Origin: Sulfurovaceae bacterium | Lineage (GTDB): Bacteria > Campylobacterota > Campylobacteria > Campylobacterales > Sulfurovaceae | Length of the DNA stretch: 23,286 nt | Direction of reading: 5' to 3' | NCBI GenBank assembly: GCA_029933395.1 | Contig: JAOZOG010000008.1 | Span: forward strand, 1-23,286 | Part shown: piece by piece, positions 1-7,231 of the stretch | Position numbering within the stretch: the first letter of the stretch is position 1 | Layout of the letters: every line of letters starts with the position of its first letter | Position numbers and translations under genes: made by a program | The notes under the pieces: model-generated | Told to the model about the DNA's origin: nothing | What the model saw: only the letters and a program-made list of their open reading frames with translations | Databases searched by the model: none

Positions 1-1067
1 ATGATCCCTTCGCGAACATCGGCAGCGTTTGGCAGACCCAAATGCTCTTTGGGAGTCACATAGCAGAGCATACTCGCACCGTGCCATCCACCGACTGCTG
101 CACCGATCGCTGAGGAGATGTGGTCGTATCCCGCCGCAATATCTGTCACCAACGGCCCCAGGATATAGAAAGGGGCTTCGTGGCAGTATTCACGCTCCAG
201 CTTCATATTGCGCTCGACCTGATTGAGCGGCACATGGCCGGGACCCTCGATCATCACCTGTACATCTTTCTCCCAGGCTCGCAGTGTCAATTCACCCAGT
301 ACCTTCAATTCTGAAAGCTGTGCATCGTCACTCGCATCATAGAGGCATCCCGGCCTGAGGCTGTCACCCAGAGAGAGTGCCACATCATATTTGCGGCAGA
401 TATCCAGGATCTGGTCATAGGCATCATAGAAAGGGTTCTCTTTATGGTAGTGCATCATCCAGGCTGCCATCAATGATCCCCCACGCGAAACGATTCCCAT
501 TTTTCGCTTGGCGACATGCGGCATAAAGCGCAGAAGGAAACCGGCGTGAATCGTGAAGTAGCTCACTCCCTGCTCCGCCTGCTTCTGCAGGACCTCCAGC
601 ATCGAATCGATGGTCAAGTCTTCGATTTTGTCATTGCAGTCATGCAGGATCTGATACATCGGTACGGTTCCGATCGGCACTGTCGAATGCGCGATCACCG
701 CTTCTCGGATCTTGTCCAGATCACCACCTGTACTGAGATCCATAATCGTATCTGCACCATATTTGAGGCAGACATCGACTTTTTCGATCTCGCCCTGTAC
801 ATCCGATGCCAATGCGGATGAACCGATATTGGCATTGATCTTGCAGGTCGACACCATACCGATCGCCATCGGTACCTGATGCTGATGGTTGACGTTGGCC
901 GGGATGATACATCGTCCTCTGGCAATCTCCGATCTGAGCAGCTCGGGATCGATCTTTTCGACCTTCGCCACATACTCCATCTCTTCTGTCACGATGCCCT
1001 GTTTGGCATAGTACATCTGAGTTCTTACTTCGTCATTTTTTCGCTTTTCAAGCCATTGAGTTCTCAT
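1..1067 (-). CDS. thiC: Phosphomethylpyrimidine synthase ThiC (partial, C-terminus off the left edge)
   Basis: ThiC is a radical-SAM enzyme that rearranges aminoimidazole ribotide into the hydroxymethylpyrimidine phosphate used for thiamine. About 355 residues are readable from an ATG at 1067, which is preceded by an AAGGAT ribosome-binding site (complement of 1074-1079). Family hallmarks run in order through the protein: RGRCIIPANVNH, KINANIGSS, GADTIMDLSTG, SRGGSLMAAWM, LGDSLRPGCLYDA, EGPGHVPL, a conserved DIAAGYDHISSAIGAA segment, and CYVTPKEHLGLPN near the edge. The window ends just after this point, so the C-terminal Cys cluster that holds the [4Fe-4S] centre is not visible. The gene diverges from ispDF. 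The reading frame is intact throughout and the identity is secure. Confidence 0.97.
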   Translation of the reverse strand, partial: MRTQWLEKRKNDEVRTQMYYAKQGIVTEEMEYVAKVEKIDPELLRSEIARGRCIIPANVNHQHQVPMAIGMVSTCKINANIGSSALASDVQGEIEKVDVCLKYGADTIMDLSTGGDLDKIREAVIAHSTVPIGTVPMYQILHDCNDKIEDLTIDSMLEVLQKQAEQGVSYFTIHAGFLLRFMPHVAKRKMGIVSRGGSLMAAWMMHYHKENPFYDAYDQILDICRKYDVALSLGDSLRPGCLYDASDDAQLSELKVLGELTLRAWEKDVQVMIEGPGHVPLNQVERNMKLEREYCHEAPFYILGPLVTDIAAGYDHISSAIGAAVGGWHGASMLCYVTPKEHLGLPNAADVREGI

Positions 1068-1129
1068 TTGTCTATCCTTCGTCTTGGAGTTATACCAACT
1101 GAATCTTAAATTAGTATGAAATCAGAGTA

Positions 1130-1135
1130 AATATA
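1130..1135 (-). promoter_or_regulatory. Candidate -10 element for thiC
   Basis: On the reverse strand TATATT sits about 63 nt upstream of the thiC ATG in a very AT-rich stretch. Campylobacterota sigma-70 promoters rely on a -10 box and A/T-periodic upstream DNA rather than a clear -35, which fits. A second AT-rich hexamer, GATAAT, lies further upstream at about 1185. The choice between them cannot be settled from sequence alone. Confidence 0.3.
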
Positions 1136-1205
1136 TCCTACTTGATGAAAAAAGCAAAATTATTTCCCTACTTTTACCTGCAAGATTATCTCAAGTTTTA
1201 ATGTG

Positions 1206-1211
1206 TATACT
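1206..1211 (+). promoter_or_regulatory. Candidate -10 element for the ispDF operon
   Basis: TATACT, one mismatch from TATAAT, lies 48 nt before the ispDF start and is preceded by AT-rich DNA. Transcription would begin near 1218. The 5' leader would then carry the AGGGG/CCCCT hairpin at 1226-1240, directly ahead of the AAGGAG ribosome-binding site at 1246-1251. Confidence 0.4.
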
Positions 1212-1225
1212 TTCGTTACATGTTC

Positions 1226-1240
1226 AGGGGATCGACCCCT
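1226..1240 (+). promoter_or_regulatory. Small leader hairpin before ispDF
   Basis: AGGGG (1226-1230) and CCCCT (1236-1240) form a 5-bp stem with a 5-nt loop. The 3' part of the stem (CCTT, 1238-1241) could instead pair with AAGG of the ribosome-binding site (1246-1249), so two mutually exclusive structures are possible. There is no T tract, so it is not an intrinsic terminator. A role in translation control is speculation. Confidence 0.3.
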
Positions 1241-1259
1241 TTGATAAGGAGACTTTTCG

Positions 1260-2384
1260 TTGTCTGATCTTACATTGATACTTCTGGGGGCAGGCAAGGC
1301 GACACGCTTTGGGCTGGAACCCAAAAAACAGTGGCTTTACAGCGCTGACAAGCCACTCTGGCTGCAGGTGGCCGATCATTTCTCCTCTCTTTATCACTTT
1401 CATAAAGTTATCGTAGTCTCTTCCGCCAAAGAGATCAAACTGATGCAAAATTTTGCGGACTATCATTATGTAGAGGGCGGTAACAGCAGACAGGCCTCTC
1501 TCTCCAATGCGCTTCAGAAAGTGACGACTCCCTTTGTGCTCGTCAGTGATATCGCTCGCTGCTGCCTCGATGAGGCGATGATCGGGCGCGTCCTGGATGC
1601 CAGGGAAAAGGCGGATTGTGTCGTACCGGTCCTGCCTGTCATCGATACCCTTTATATCGGACACAAACCCATAGACCGAAGCAGTGCCACACGTATCCAG
1701 ACACCTCAGCTCAGCCGAACCGAGCTGCTGAGACAGGCACTTCTCTCAGATCATGAGTATACGGACGAAAGCAGCGCCATCACTGCAAACGGCGGGAGCG
1801 TCTTCTTCGTAGAAGGCTCGGAGAGTGCACACAAGTTGACTACGATCGATGATCTGGACAAACTGCCCTGCCTCAAGAAGCCTGTATCGAGAACCCTCAC
1901 AGGCTTTGGTATCGATATCCATCCCTTCGAAGAGGGGAAGAAGATGATGTTGTGCGGTATCGAAATCGATGTACCTTATGGATTCAAGGCCCACAGCGAC
2001 GGAGATGTCGCCATCCATGCTCTCATCGATGCCCTCCTGGGTGCGGCAGGCTTCGGAGATATCGGCGAATTTTATCCCGATACAGACAAACAGTATGCCG
2101 GAGCCGACTCAGGAGAACTTCTCGCAGAGACGGTGCGTACAGTTCGAGACTGCGGCCTGTCGATCGGAAACGTAGATTTGACGATCATTGCACAGGTGCC
2201 GAAACTGCTTCCCTACAAAGAGAAAATGCGGCACAAAATTGCGGAGCTTCTGGGTATCCGGAGCAATTTTGTCAATATCAAAGCGACAACGGCAGAGAAG
2301 CTCGGCTTTCTCGGCAGAGAAGAAGGGGTTGCCGTAGAGGCTGTCGCGAATCTAACCTATTTTGACTGGACACAGAAACAATGA
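1260..2384 (+). CDS. ispDF: Bifunctional IspDF (CDP-ME synthase / MEcPP synthase)
   Basis: This 374-residue enzyme performs two non-consecutive steps of the MEP isoprenoid pathway. The N-terminal IspD domain (about 1-205) transfers CTP to MEP. The C-terminal IspF domain (about 213-374) cyclises CDP-ME phosphate to MEcPP. IspD features are the nucleotide-binding AGKATRFG...KKQ segment (11-24), GGNSRQASL (73-81), VSDIAR (95-100) and TPQ (148-150). IspF metal ligands appear as D219xH221 and H253, with HSDGD (245-249), PDTD (273-276) and ATTAEKLGF (342-350). The start is a TTG with a strong AAGGAG 8 nt upstream. No better start is available, and Leu-Ile-Leu-Leu-Gly-Ala-Gly must lie near the N-terminus. 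The fused form is typical of Campylobacter and Helicobacter. The stop overlaps the next start as ATGA (2381-2384), so translation is probably coupled. Confidence 0.96.
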   Translation: MSDLTLILLGAGKATRFGLEPKKQWLYSADKPLWLQVADHFSSLYHFHKVIVVSSAKEIKLMQNFADYHYVEGGNSRQASLSNALQKVTTPFVLVSDIARCCLDEAMIGRVLDAREKADCVVPVLPVIDTLYIGHKPIDRSSATRIQTPQLSRTELLRQALLSDHEYTDESSAITANGGSVFFVEGSESAHKLTTIDDLDKLPCLKKPVSRTLTGFGIDIHPFEEGKKMMLCGIEIDVPYGFKAHSDGDVAIHALIDALLGAAGFGDIGEFYPDTDKQYAGADSGELLAETVRTVRDCGLSIGNVDLTIIAQVPKLLPYKEKMRHKIAELLGIRSNFVNIKATTAEKLGFLGREEGVAVEAVANLTYFDWTQKQ

Positions 2385-3262
2385 AGATAATTATCATAGA
2401 AAATGAACTCTATCTGGCACAGAGCATCTCTGCCAAACTGCTCGAAGGCGGGTATGACACCGAAATATTCAGCTCCATCAAAGAGGCAATGCAGAGTGAT
2501 GGAGATGTCTATCTTCTCTCGACGACACTTCCCGGCCAGAGCTGCGGACCACTGATCTCCCGATTCAAAGAGAAGATCATCATCCTGATGGTCAGTTATA
2601 TCAATAATGATACCGTCAGCATTCCGCTCCAGCAAGGGGCCAAAGACTATATCGTCAAACCCTTTATGATCGAGGAGCTGCAGCGGAAGATAGAGCACTA
2701 CAGAAAGTATCAGGAGCTCAAACAGCAAAACCGCTTCTATGCAGACTACACACAAAGCCTGCTCAAAGATATCGCGGTCAATATCAATGTCGAAAAGATC
2801 AACACCCCGATCGTCATCCTGACCAACTATCCGAGACTGGTAGACAAAGTCGTCTTCTCCTATGTCGATATCCACCGCAAACCACTCAGTTTTATCCCGC
2901 TCGCCGAAAAAAACTGGAAGGCGAAGATCATCTCCTCTCCGCCGGACTCTTTCCTCTACCTTTCCGAGCTGCAGCTGCTCAAAAAACTCGAAAGAGAGCA
3001 GCTTTTTGAACTGATCGCCGGACATGACTTCATCCTCTCGACCACCTCCGACTTCGAGACCCCTTTTGAGATGATCGAGCTGAGGACCGAGAGTAAACTC
3101 TATGACCAAAACGAGATTTTGACGATCGATGATTATGTCAAATTTATCGTCAATAATTTCCAGTACAAATTCCCCGATACGGAACTCTCGAAAAAACTGG
3201 GAATCTCCAGAAAAAGCCTCTGGGAAAAAAGGAAAAAATATGGCATCTTCAAGAAAAAATAG
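2381..3262 (+). CDS. HP1021/Cj1608-type atypical orphan response regulator
   Basis: A 293-residue DNA-binding regulator. Residues 1-120 form a receiver fold with conserved Lys93 in the VKPF motif and Ser72 at the switch position. The phospho-acceptor Asp is replaced by Ser47 (DVYLLSTTLPG), and the acidic pocket is Glu-Asn-Glu at 7-9. The middle (about 125-245) has no recognisable domain. The C-terminus (about 262-293) is a Fis/NtrC-like helix-turn-helix, LSKKLGISRKSLW. The architecture, the Ser substitution and the position directly after ispDF match H. pylori HP1021 and C. jejuni Cj1608. Those are reported to bind the replication origin and regulate many genes without canonical phosphorylation. 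Only one Cys (Cys55) is present, whereas HP1021 redox sensing has been linked to several Cys residues. Orthology is inferred from domain content and synteny. Confidence 0.9.
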   Translation: MKIIIIENELYLAQSISAKLLEGGYDTEIFSSIKEAMQSDGDVYLLSTTLPGQSCGPLISRFKEKIIILMVSYINNDTVSIPLQQGAKDYIVKPFMIEELQRKIEHYRKYQELKQQNRFYADYTQSLLKDIAVNINVEKINTPIVILTNYPRLVDKVVFSYVDIHRKPLSFIPLAEKNWKAKIISSPPDSFLYLSELQLLKKLEREQLFELIAGHDFILSTTSDFETPFEMIELRTESKLYDQNEILTIDDYVKFIVNNFQYKFPDTELSKKLGISRKSLWEKRKKYGIFKKK

Positions 3263-4430
3263 AGCACTTTATATCGACGAAGAGGCCCTCTCCACATTGG
3301 CCCTCGTCAAAGCCGGTCTGATCTCCCCCGTCGAAACACTGATGGACGAGAAGACAGCCAGAGAGGTCGACAGCACGAAACTTTACAAAGGATTCCCCTA
3401 CCCTTTCGCTTTCATCCTCGCACCCAAAGGCAAGATCAATCGCGATATCCTGCGCTCAGCTGTGAAAGGAGAAGTGCTCGATCTCGTCAATAACAATAAA
3501 AAGGTAGGAGAAATCACTGTAGACGAAACATTCCCGATCGACCCCAAGGAACGGCTGCAGAATATCTACGGTACCAGCGACCCCTCCCATCCCGGTGTCA
3601 AAAACACGATGGCTCGACTGGGCGATATCGCCGTCAGCGGAGCGTACCACGTCCACTATCCGCTCATCGCCGATAATATCAAGCGGATCAAAAATATGAT
3701 CAACCGTACCGGAGCCAGAAAGATCTCCGCTATTATGCTCGCTGCCAACCCCTTCAACCGGGCCCATGAACGTATGATACGCCAGGCACTCAATACGGCG
3801 GACCTGATGGTGATTTTTCTCCGGAAGCCTTTTACTTCTCAGGGTTTGCGCTATGATATCCGGCACAATGCACTGATCCGGTTTGTCGATTACTTCCTGC
3901 CTAGAAACAAAGTTATCATCATACCTTTTGAAAATACCTATATCTTCGCCGGCTACAATGAGTTGATACTCGATGCTCTCCTGGCCAAAAACTACGGCTG
4001 CAACGAACTGGTCGTGGGCAAAAACCACGCCGGACTGGGACTCTACTACGATAAGAATCGTCTCAACACGATCTTCGACAGCTTCAAAGATATCGATATT
4101 ACGATCACAACCGTCGACGAGTATGTCTACTGTGATACCTGCAAAACCCTCGTCAGTACCCAGACCTGCCCGCATGGTGAGCATCATCACACCCACTATC
4201 ACTCCAATGCGATTATGAATTTGATACAGAGCGGCATCATACCGCCCTCCATTCTGGTGCGCAAAGAGGTCTCCGCCAGCATCCTGGCGGCACTCTTCCC
4301 GGACCGCTTTAAAAACCTTCAGGAGATGCATCACTCCATTATGCCCGGCTCGGGACTGCTCGAACAGCAGAGCGAAGAGCAGTTCTATATCAAGCTGGCC
4401 GAGCTCTACCAAACCACATCACTGACCTAG
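3240..4430 (+). CDS. ATP-sulfurylase-like protein with degenerate active site
   Basis: A 396-residue protein with the ATP-sulfurylase layout: an N-terminal PUA-like part (about 1-155), then a nucleotidyltransferase domain. Recognisable family motifs are altered. The QTRNPxHxxHE signature reads LAANPFNRAHE at 167-177, losing the Gln, the Arg and the first catalytic His (Asn173). GRDHAG reads GKNHAG at 260-265. The ISGT-type loop near 321-325 reads HSNAI. A Cys-rich site like the zinc site of bacterial homodimeric enzymes is kept (Cys298, Cys301, Cys310, His312), followed by the His-rich run HHHTHYH. The ATG at 3240 is preferred: AAGGA lies just upstream and homology begins right after it. It overlaps the regulator gene by 23 nt. 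C. jejuni Cj1609, in the same position, is annotated as a possible sulfate adenylyltransferase. Fold assignment is firm, but sulfate activation is doubtful. Confidence 0.85.
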   Translation: MASSRKNRALYIDEEALSTLALVKAGLISPVETLMDEKTAREVDSTKLYKGFPYPFAFILAPKGKINRDILRSAVKGEVLDLVNNNKKVGEITVDETFPIDPKERLQNIYGTSDPSHPGVKNTMARLGDIAVSGAYHVHYPLIADNIKRIKNMINRTGARKISAIMLAANPFNRAHERMIRQALNTADLMVIFLRKPFTSQGLRYDIRHNALIRFVDYFLPRNKVIIIPFENTYIFAGYNELILDALLAKNYGCNELVVGKNHAGLGLYYDKNRLNTIFDSFKDIDITITTVDEYVYCDTCKTLVSTQTCPHGEHHHTHYHSNAIMNLIQSGIIPPSILVRKEVSASILAALFPDRFKNLQEMHHSIMPGSGLLEQQSEEQFYIKLAELYQTTSLT

Positions 4431-4441
4431 GGGAGCTGCGA

Positions 4442-4948
4442 ATGACGATACAAAAACTCTTTTTGACCTTTTTGGGTGCCGGACTCAGCCCTATCTATCC
4501 GAAACTTGCCGGAACCGTTGCCGCTTTGCTGGTGGGAGTTGTACTGCTGAATGCGCTTGGACCGGAGACACTCTTCACAGCGACGCTGGCCGTCGCACTG
4601 ATCGGAATCTTCGAGATCAATAAAGTGATACGCCCTTCGGAAGATTCGGACTCTTCAGGACAAATAGATGATACAGTCGTCATCGATAAGGCAGCAGGTA
4701 TGTGGCTCTCCCTGCTGATACCATATACGACGGCACTTTCTCTCTCCTGGCCCTATGCGCAGGAGCTCACTGTTTTATTCAGCTTTGTCTCTTTTTATCT
4801 CTTTGACAGTTGGAGACCCTCTACGATTGGCTGGATCGCCCATCATGTCAAGGGTGGACTGGGAGTAATGGGAAGCAGTGTGTTGGCAGGATTTGCCGGT
4901 GGCTTTTTGACTATCGTGATATTGATGGGGATAGAGAGGCTCTTTTAG
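4442..4948 (+). CDS. pgpA: PgpA-family phosphatidylglycerophosphatase-like membrane protein
   Basis: A 168-residue integral membrane protein of the PgpA family, which dephosphorylates phosphatidylglycerophosphate to phosphatidylglycerol. The N-terminal signature GAGLSPIYPKLAGTV (12-26), the VVIDKAAGMW segment (79-88), FDSWRPSTIG (121-130) and KGGLGVMG (137-144) place it in the family. Several hydrophobic stretches (about 22-58, 88-122, 143-163) fit membrane segments. Acidic residues expected of the metal site are missing: the usual IDE is IDK (Lys83) and the usual Asp-Asp after GVM is Ser145-Ser146. It follows the ATP-sulfurylase-like gene by 11 nt with GGGGAG as ribosome-binding site, and Cj1610 in C. 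jejuni sits in the same place. Family membership is good, activity uncertain. The stop overlaps the stop of the convergent cytochrome gene. Confidence 0.82.
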   Translation: MTIQKLFLTFLGAGLSPIYPKLAGTVAALLVGVVLLNALGPETLFTATLAVALIGIFEINKVIRPSEDSDSSGQIDDTVVIDKAAGMWLSLLIPYTTALSLSWPYAQELTVLFSFVSFYLFDSWRPSTIGWIAHHVKGGLGVMGSSVLAGFAGGFLTIVILMGIERLF

Positions 4949-5298
4949 GGATTTTTCTCCTCCTCTTTTTGCTCTGCAGCCTCCTGCAGGTAGCGATAGA
5001 TCGCTTCGACCTCTTTTATTGTCAAATAGTATTTGGGCATCACAGGATGATTTCTTGCGACCACTGCCTCGATCTGAGGCAGTGTACTCTCACGAATGTC
5101 GACACCCCGGATCGTAATGGTTTCATTATCCTCATTACTGTATGATACGATCTCTTTGCCTTCCCCATACTCTCCATGACATGCGGCACAGCTGATTCCT
5201 CTGGGATTTTGATACAGCATCTGTCCATACTCGAAATCAGAGATAAAATCCTCACCCGCACCCAAAAGAAAAGGAATCAAATAGATTAATTTTTTCAC
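4945..5298 (-). CDS. Small periplasmic class I cytochrome c
   Basis: A 117-residue protein starting with a short signal-peptide-like segment (MKKLIYLIPFLLGAG). It has one haem c attachment site, CAACH at 37-41, and a likely distal ligand Met87 in HPVMPKYY. The C-terminal helix around 95-110 is typical of small class I cytochromes that shuttle electrons in the periplasm of Campylobacterota. The start is GTG at 5298 with GGAG five nt upstream. An overlapping GTG two bases earlier runs straight into a stop. The gene converges on pgpA with stop codons overlapping by three bases, and diverges from folD across a 95-nt AT-rich gap. Its redox partner cannot be told from context. Confidence 0.9.
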   Translation of the reverse strand: MKKLIYLIPFLLGAGEDFISDFEYGQMLYQNPRGISCAACHGEYGEGKEIVSYSNEDNETITIRGVDIRESTLPQIEAVVARNHPVMPKYYLTIKEVEAIYRYLQEAAEQKEEEKNP

Positions 5299-5343
5299 AC
5301 AGACTCCATCATCGCTCTATGAGCTCTCCTAAATTTATTTCGA

Positions 5344-5349
5344 TATAAT
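5344..5349 (+). promoter_or_regulatory. -10 element for the folD operon
   Basis: A perfect TATAAT lies 44 nt before the folD ATG in AT-rich DNA between two divergent genes. The same stretch read on the other strand offers TATTAT, so it may also serve the cytochrome gene. Confidence 0.55.
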
Positions 5350-5393
5350 ACCCAAAAATTTACAAAAGGCTGATCCAGCTGAAAGCGAAAACA

Positions 5394-6242
5394 ATGCAAC
5401 TGATCGATGGAAAGTCTCTCGCAAATAAAATTCAGGAAAATATCGCCAAAGAGGTCGAAGTACTCAAACTTGAGAAAAATATCGTCCCGGGACTGGCAGT
5501 GATTCTGATCGGGGATGACCCGGCAAGCCATGCCTATGTCAAGATGAAGGCCAAAGCGTGTGAAAGAGTCGGTTTTTACTCTATCACACACAATATGCCC
5601 GATACCATCAGCCAGGAAGAGATCATCGCCACGATCAAAATGATGAATGACAATCCCCGCATCGACGGGATTCTCGTCCAACTGCCGCTTCCCGAACATA
5701 TCGACACGGACAGAATACTCGAAGTGATCGATCCCCAAAAAGATGTAGATGGCTTCCACCCTTACAATGTCGGTCGCCTCGTGACCGGACTGGATGGATT
5801 CGTCGCCTGTACACCGCTTGGCGTGATGAAGATGTTTGAAGCCTACGATATCGCGCTCGAAGGAAAAGATGTCTGCGTCGTTGGCGCCAGCAATATTGTC
5901 GGCAAACCGATGGCAAGCCTCCTTCTCAATGCCAATGCAACCGTCACGGTCACCCATATCTATACCAAAGATCTCAAAGCACACACCCTCGCAGCCGATA
6001 TCGTCGTCGTAGGTGTTGGCGTACCCGGCTTGATCAAAGCCGATATGATCCGGGAGGGTACCGTCGTCATCGATATCGGCATCAACCGGATCGAAGACGG
6101 CTCTCTTGTCGGAGATGTCGACTTTCCCGAAGTCAGCAAGAAATGCAGCTACATCACGCCGGTACCCGGTGGTGTCGGTCCCATGACGATCGCAATGCTG
6201 CTGGAAAATACCCTCAAATCTGCAAAAAAGAGAGAATTATGA
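5394..6242 (+). CDS. folD: FolD, methylenetetrahydrofolate dehydrogenase/cyclohydrolase
   Basis: This cytosolic bifunctional enzyme interconverts 5,10-methylene-, methenyl- and 10-formyl-tetrahydrofolate, supplying one-carbon units. Its 282 residues are full length. The catalytic segment SHAYVKMKAKAC has Tyr48 and Lys52 of the YxxxK pair. DGILVQLPLP, DVDGFHPYNVGRL, CTPLG, the NADP-binding GASNIVGKPM and the C-terminal PVPGGVGPMTIAMLLENT are all intact. The ATG at 5394 lies 44 nt after a TATAAT; the ribosome-binding site is weak (GAAAGCG). The stop overlaps the lepB start as ATGA at 6239-6242. The order folD, signal peptidase, M50 peptidase, rpiB, apt resembles H. pylori HP0577-HP0572. Confidence 0.97.
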   Translation: MQLIDGKSLANKIQENIAKEVEVLKLEKNIVPGLAVILIGDDPASHAYVKMKAKACERVGFYSITHNMPDTISQEEIIATIKMMNDNPRIDGILVQLPLPEHIDTDRILEVIDPQKDVDGFHPYNVGRLVTGLDGFVACTPLGVMKMFEAYDIALEGKDVCVVGASNIVGKPMASLLLNANATVTVTHIYTKDLKAHTLAADIVVVGVGVPGLIKADMIREGTVVIDIGINRIEDGSLVGDVDFPEVSKKCSYITPVPGGVGPMTIAMLLENTLKSAKKREL

Positions 6243-7216
6243 AAAAATTCGCCAAAAAAGCGATCCACTTTTCCGGCACCTGGACCGGCACGATCATCAT
6301 CGTCCTGTTCCTTATCTTCTTCGTTGCGCAGTCTTTCGTCATCCCCAGCGGATCGATGAAGCGCACCCTGCTGATCGGCGATTTTCTCTTCGCGACCAAA
6401 TACAGCTACGGCATCCCTGTCCCCCATCTCCCCTGGCTTGAAGTGCCCGTACTTCCAGACTTTTTCGGCAACGGCCACCTGATCGAAGGAGCAAAACCCA
6501 AGAGAGAAGATATCGTCATTTTCCGCTACCCCAAAAACCATAAAGTCCACTATGTCAAGCGCTGTGTCGCTGTCGGGGGCGATGAGCTGATCTACCACGA
6601 CAAAGCGTTGCTGATTCACTTCAAGGAAGGAGACAAATACATCAAAGCGAACTACCCCGAAGCCAAGATCGTCTCGCTGCGCGAAAAGCTCTGGGTCATC
6701 AACCCCTATATGGATAAGTATCCGGGAATCCAGTATCTTCCTGAAGGCCAGAGCAATATCTTCGAATCCCTGCTGAAGTACTATGCTTACGACAAAGAGG
6801 TCGATATGACTCCGATCTATATAGAGGAGCTTAATGCGCCGGAATATACCGTCAACGACCGTCCCGTCAACGCCCTCTACAAAAAGGTAGAGGCTGACCA
6901 CTTCTATATGATCGGGGACAATCGCGACAACTCAAACGACAGTCGATTCTGGGGCTCTGTCCCCTACAAGCTGATCGTAGGCAAACCATGGCTGATCTAC
7001 TTCAGCCTGGAGAGCCGAAGCTACGAAAAGATGCTCAAGGGTGATGACAAGTTCGGATCGGGACAAAACCACGAAGGCTTGAGAAGAGTCTGCGGAAACA
7101 TCGCCATCGACTCCAAAGAGTGTGAAGCGCTCTGGAACAAAGAGCGGTATAAAGTCAGATGGGGCCGTATCGGCCGCCGTATCTCTTCGATCGAGCTCGA
7201 AGAGCCGATCCAATAG
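6239..7216 (+). CDS. lepB: Type I signal peptidase LepB
   Basis: A 325-residue signal peptidase that removes Sec signal peptides at the outer face of the inner membrane. A single N-terminal membrane segment (about 17-33) is followed by the catalytic Ser39 in IPSGSM and the general base Lys107 in HYVKRCVAVGGD. Box E, GDNRDNSNDSRFWG, lies at about 226-239. Compared with the E. coli enzyme there is one membrane segment rather than two. A long insert of roughly 110 residues separates the Lys box and box E. The C-terminal tail carries two Cys residues and many basic residues. The ATG at 6239 overlaps the folD stop; longer upstream frames only read into folD. Confidence 0.95.
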   Translation: MKKFAKKAIHFSGTWTGTIIIVLFLIFFVAQSFVIPSGSMKRTLLIGDFLFATKYSYGIPVPHLPWLEVPVLPDFFGNGHLIEGAKPKREDIVIFRYPKNHKVHYVKRCVAVGGDELIYHDKALLIHFKEGDKYIKANYPEAKIVSLREKLWVINPYMDKYPGIQYLPEGQSNIFESLLKYYAYDKEVDMTPIYIEELNAPEYTVNDRPVNALYKKVEADHFYMIGDNRDNSNDSRFWGSVPYKLIVGKPWLIYFSLESRSYEKMLKGDDKFGSGQNHEGLRRVCGNIAIDSKECEALWNKERYKVRWGRIGRRISSIELEEPIQ

Positions 7217-7231
7217 GCGGACAGGAATAAA

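Noticed and set aside
1068..1259. Possible TPP riboswitch upstream of thiC on the reverse strand (a GTAGGGAA stretch and a TTGAGATAAT stretch)
   Set aside because: The CUGAGA and ACCUGAUC core elements and their stems are missing. A few similar bases are not enough.
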